Shown: positions 61,201 to 64,000 of the stretch, one piece after another
Numbering within the stretch: position 1 is the stretch's first letter
Layout of the letters: each line of letters opens with the position of its first letter
Assembly: GCA_021464245.1 (NCBI GenBank)
Contig: JADCRB010000073.1
Span: forward strand, 62,001 to 126,000
DNA from: Carallia brachiata
Lineage: Eukaryota; Streptophyta; Magnoliopsida; Malpighiales; Rhizophoraceae
Length of the DNA: 64,000 nt
Reading direction: 5' to 3'
Position numbers and translations under genes: made by a program
The notes under the pieces: generated by a model
The model's database searches: none
Seen by the model: only the letters and a program-made list of their open reading frames with translations
What the model was told of the DNA's origin: nothing

Positions 61201-63162
61201 AAAATTTGGGAGTGCTTTAGTCTATGGATCCATTGAAGGGCATCCAATTCCTGGTCTGCCTACATTAGACAGCTTTAGAGAAGCGTACAAGGTTAAGAAC
61301 ATAAATTCAGAGACCAAAGTCTTTGGGCTTATTTCCAAACCAGTCAGCCACAGCAAAGGCCCCATCTTGCACAACCCTACCTTTAGATATGTCAACTACA
61401 ATGGACTTTATGTTCCAATGTTTGTTGATAATCTCAAGGAGTTCTTCAGTGCCTACTCAACCCCTGACTTTGCTGGCTTTAGGTAAGCTGTATGCCCTAT
61501 TTACCTAATTTTGGAAGTAGACAAACACCAATTATGTTACCTTGTTTTAGAATTTGCTGTATTAACATCATTTGAGACATTCAGATCTATTGATAAATTA
61601 TTCCTACTGGATAAAATTGAAAAGTTGGTACTGCATGCTACATGCTTCGTGGATCATAATTATTAGCGGGCCTTACTTTTGTATTTATGGCTATCATATG
61701 ATGATTTCTTATGGTGTGCAGTCTGCAAATTCTCATTTTGCCCATCCTGTTAAATGTAGTGTTGGCATCCCATACAAGGAGGCTGTAATTGAGTTTTGCG
61801 ACGAAGTTGATCCACTTGCTAAGGTTGAGTTAACCATCCTACGAAAACATTTACATATGAAATGAATGGTTGAGTGATTGGGGAATTTGCAATAGTCTTC
61901 GTTATCATGATTATCTTTGTCATCTCATGCAGTTATGATTGCAGAGCTTGTGTATAGTCTTAGTTACTAATCAAATGTGCATACTTCATCAGTCTATAGG
62001 TGCTGTCAATACTATTATAAGGAGGCCGATTGATGGGAAGCTGATAGGTTACAATACAGACTGTGAGGCTTCGATAACTGCCATTGAAGATGCTCTGAAA
62101 GGTATAGACTTCAATGATTGAACCTCATCAATATATTTTGCTTGTTGACAGTCGATCAACCCAGTGATTTGGTATGATTCATATGTATTACAGAGCTGGG
62201 ATACAGAAATGGCACAGAATCTTTCAGTACACCACTAGCAGGGAAGCAGTTTGTGCTAGTTGGTGCTGGAGGTGCCGGAAGAGCCCTTGCTTTTGGTGCT
62301 AAAAGCCGGGGAGCTCGTGTAATCATTTTTGACATTGATTTTGGTAATTATTCGTTTTCTTCTAAACTTTATGCAGCACTGTTTAGTAACTCTATGAACT
62401 GGGAGATAGACTGAAAGAGCATCTAATACCATATTTTTTTTCCCTGTATTTCTTACTTTTGTCTTTGTAGAGAGAGCAAAATTCTCTTGCTCATGCTGTT
62501 TGGTGAAGCTCAGGATTACGGAAATTTAGTTCATTTCCAGCCAGAGAATAAAGCAATCCTTGCAAATGCAACACCAATAGGAATGCATCCAAATACAGAT
62601 CGAATACCTGTGGCCAAGGTTCTTTGTCCTTCCTGTGCAACTAAAGCAACTTTCATTTGAGTTTCATGACTAAAAGCTTTTCCTTTTTCTCAGGAAACCT
62701 TGGGGATCTACCAGGTGGTTTTTGATGCTGTATACACACCTAGAAAGACCAGACTATTAAAAGATGCGGATGCTGCAGGAGCAATTACCGTTAGTGGAGT
62801 TGAAATGTTCCTCAGACAAGCTATTGGTCAATTTACCCTCTTCACTGGCAGACAAGGTACTTCCATCTAATTCCTCCATAATCCTTCACATTCTCCCCAA
62901 AAGGTGCAATACGAACACTGCAACAAATGTGGCATTATTGTTCTTCCTCAAAGTTGCATCCTTCCCACTAAAACAACCGAAAAAAAAAGAACCTGCTATC
63001 AAATTGACCTCGCAAATTCTCAAAATTAAAAAAAAAAAAAAAGTCGCATCATCCGTTACATATGGATCCAGTTGGTTCATGGCTATCAATGACTTGATTT
63101 CAATGTTTGTTGGTTCTGTCTGCTTTGCAGCTCCTAAAGCTTTTATGCGGAGATTGTATTAG
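58252..63162 (+). CDS. DHD/SDH: bifunctional 3-dehydroquinate dehydratase/shikimate dehydrogenase, quinate-dehydrogenase-like; frame broken in exon 8
   Basis: Ten exons: 58252-58466, 59838-59943, 60601-60819, 61136-61482, 61760-61823, 61993-62101, 62194-62343, 62471-62618, 62694-62856, 63131-63162; about 517 residues. The N-terminal half is a type I dehydroquinate dehydratase (YRPKWEGGQYEG, GADIVK with the Schiff-base lysine, VGERGLISQILGPKFG). The C-terminal half is a shikimate dehydrogenase (SKPVSHSKGPILHN, PYKEAVIEFCDEVDPLAKSI, GYNTDCEASITAIEDAL, VGAGGAGRALAFGA, FDAVYTPRKTRLL). Departures from the usual plant enzyme: dehydratase histidine motif SSHNY is SRYLN; HSKSP is HSKGP; CTIPHKE is VGIPYKE; the NADP motif NRT is DID. 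These suggest quinate dehydrogenase using NAD. It begins at once with the enzyme (MGRVGVVNGSTMVCTPLMAE), with no transit peptide, so it is probably cytosolic. Exon 8 is one base short overall: one extra T near 62482 and two bases missing near 62502. Confidence 0.9.
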
Positions 63163-64000
63163 CCAAGTTCTGATGTATCCCCACATTTTCAATTGTAAAT
63201 TGATGTAAGGGCATTAGGCGTTCCTTTAGCCAGCCAAATACAGCAATTGAGCTGGCCGGTGCAAAACATTTTCTGGGATCAGAAGGAAACAAGTGGGGTG
63301 GACAGACGTGTAATTCATTGTTTTTAATTTTTTGAGAAAGACGTGTAATTCATTGTTATGAACCATTTAATTCATGTGAACACTAGTCAAATATTTTATA
63401 AGCATGGTGTGGTCGTGCTCTTGTTCTGGTATATCATATAGTAAGAGTAGCTCCACTAAATTAGACCCTTCAAATGTGTTCCTTAACAAGTTACAATGAC
63501 TCAGACAGAAATGGAGAATTAAAAGGAACTAGGCAGTTTAACTAATTTAGCGGTAATGAACTGCAAAACGGTATATTTATCTTTAGTTCATGTGCCCCAC
63601 ATAATTCTGTTCGAATGTTTAAGTGCATTTCATGAAACAAGTTACAGCCAGAGCGGTGTTAGCAACTCTCAAAGAAATTTCTCTTCATGAAAAAAGAAAG
63701 AAATTGGGGTTGGGGAAATGATCCATTGTTTCAATGTATCTCCAATCAATTGTTCTTCAGAAAACACCCAATAATAACTTCTACATTTATTTTGAAGAGA
63801 GGGTACGAGATTAATGAAAATGAAAAAAGTTATTTTTATTTTCGTTACACATGATGTAATAGACTTTTTAATAAAAAAAAAAAAAAAAAAAAGCCTAGTC
63901 AACTACATTGGTGCACCCTGTCGCTGGTTCCAGCCTGACATCCAATTTCAGCCCGTTCGGGTTTTAGAAGATCCCATGACTGGACACCTGCACTGTGATT
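63163..64000. other. 3' flank, no gene
   Basis: Probable 3' untranslated region of the dehydrogenase, then AT-rich intergenic DNA with an A-run near 63871-63890. Nothing coding is visible. Confidence 0.4.
63304..63357. repeat. T-rich micro-insertion with 19-bp direct repeat
   Basis: AGACGTGTAATTCATTGTT is perfect at 63304-63322 and 63339-63357, around a 16-base insert ending TTTTTTGAGAA. Confidence 0.65.

Noticed and set aside
1..64000. tRNA, rRNA or CRISPR features
   Set aside because: I looked for tRNA B-box-like words and regularly spaced repeats and found none that hold up; the genome type makes CRISPR irrelevant.

Overview
The window is nuclear DNA from a flowering plant, almost certainly a eudicot and probably a woody one; Citrus or a near relative is my guess from the general look of the proteins and is inference only. 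Genes are intron-rich with GT/AG junctions, the DNA between them is AT-rich and full of small inverted-repeat transposons and poly(A) retro-insertions, and there are no operons, tRNAs, rRNAs or CRISPR arrays that I can see. Every confident gene is on the + strand.

Layout. (1) 1-8.8 kb: a relic and then six phase-0 exons of the leucine-rich-repeat half of an RPS2/At4g27190-type resistance gene; no NB-ARC part is inside the window. (2) 8.8-13 kb: transposon-rich DNA with one stranded piece of a cytosolic glucose-6-phosphate dehydrogenase gene. (3) 13.0-14.3 kb: plastid acyl carrier protein, intact. (4) 15.1-15.6 kb: a broken minus-strand gene piece with two hydrophobic segments. (5) 16.0-16.6 kb: a Mutator-like fold-back element. 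(6) 17.2-25.4 kb: SCD2, a coiled-coil membrane-trafficking protein, with a triplicated small exon. (7) 27.5-30.0 kb: cytosolic Cu/Zn superoxide dismutase, intact, with a miR398 site assembled across a leader intron. (8) 32.2-32.7 kb: a secreted cysteine-rich defensin-like peptide. (9) 33.7-35.6 kb: TRAPP subunit 6 (Trs33). (10) 39.3-43.0 and 48.1-52.1 kb: two tandem FRIGIDA-like (FRL5-type) coiled-coil genes. (11) 58.3-63.2 kb: a bifunctional dehydroquinate dehydratase/shikimate dehydrogenase whose active-site changes point to quinate dehydrogenase.

The genes do not form one pathway; this is an ordinary gene-dense plant segment. The most rewarding points are the quinate-dehydrogenase signature with loss of the dehydratase histidine, the spliced miR398 site, the exon triplication in SCD2, the different coiled-coil periods of the two FRIGIDA-like neighbours, and a set of tiny T-tract insertions flanked by direct repeats.

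A caution: five of the eight multi-exon genes carry small indels or a stop that break the reading frame, several in short homopolymers. In SCD2, TRAPPC6, the second FRIGIDA-like gene, the dehydrogenase and the LRR gene the exon arithmetic proves the missing or extra bases. Either these are recent lesions or, more simply, uncorrected base-call errors in the assembly.
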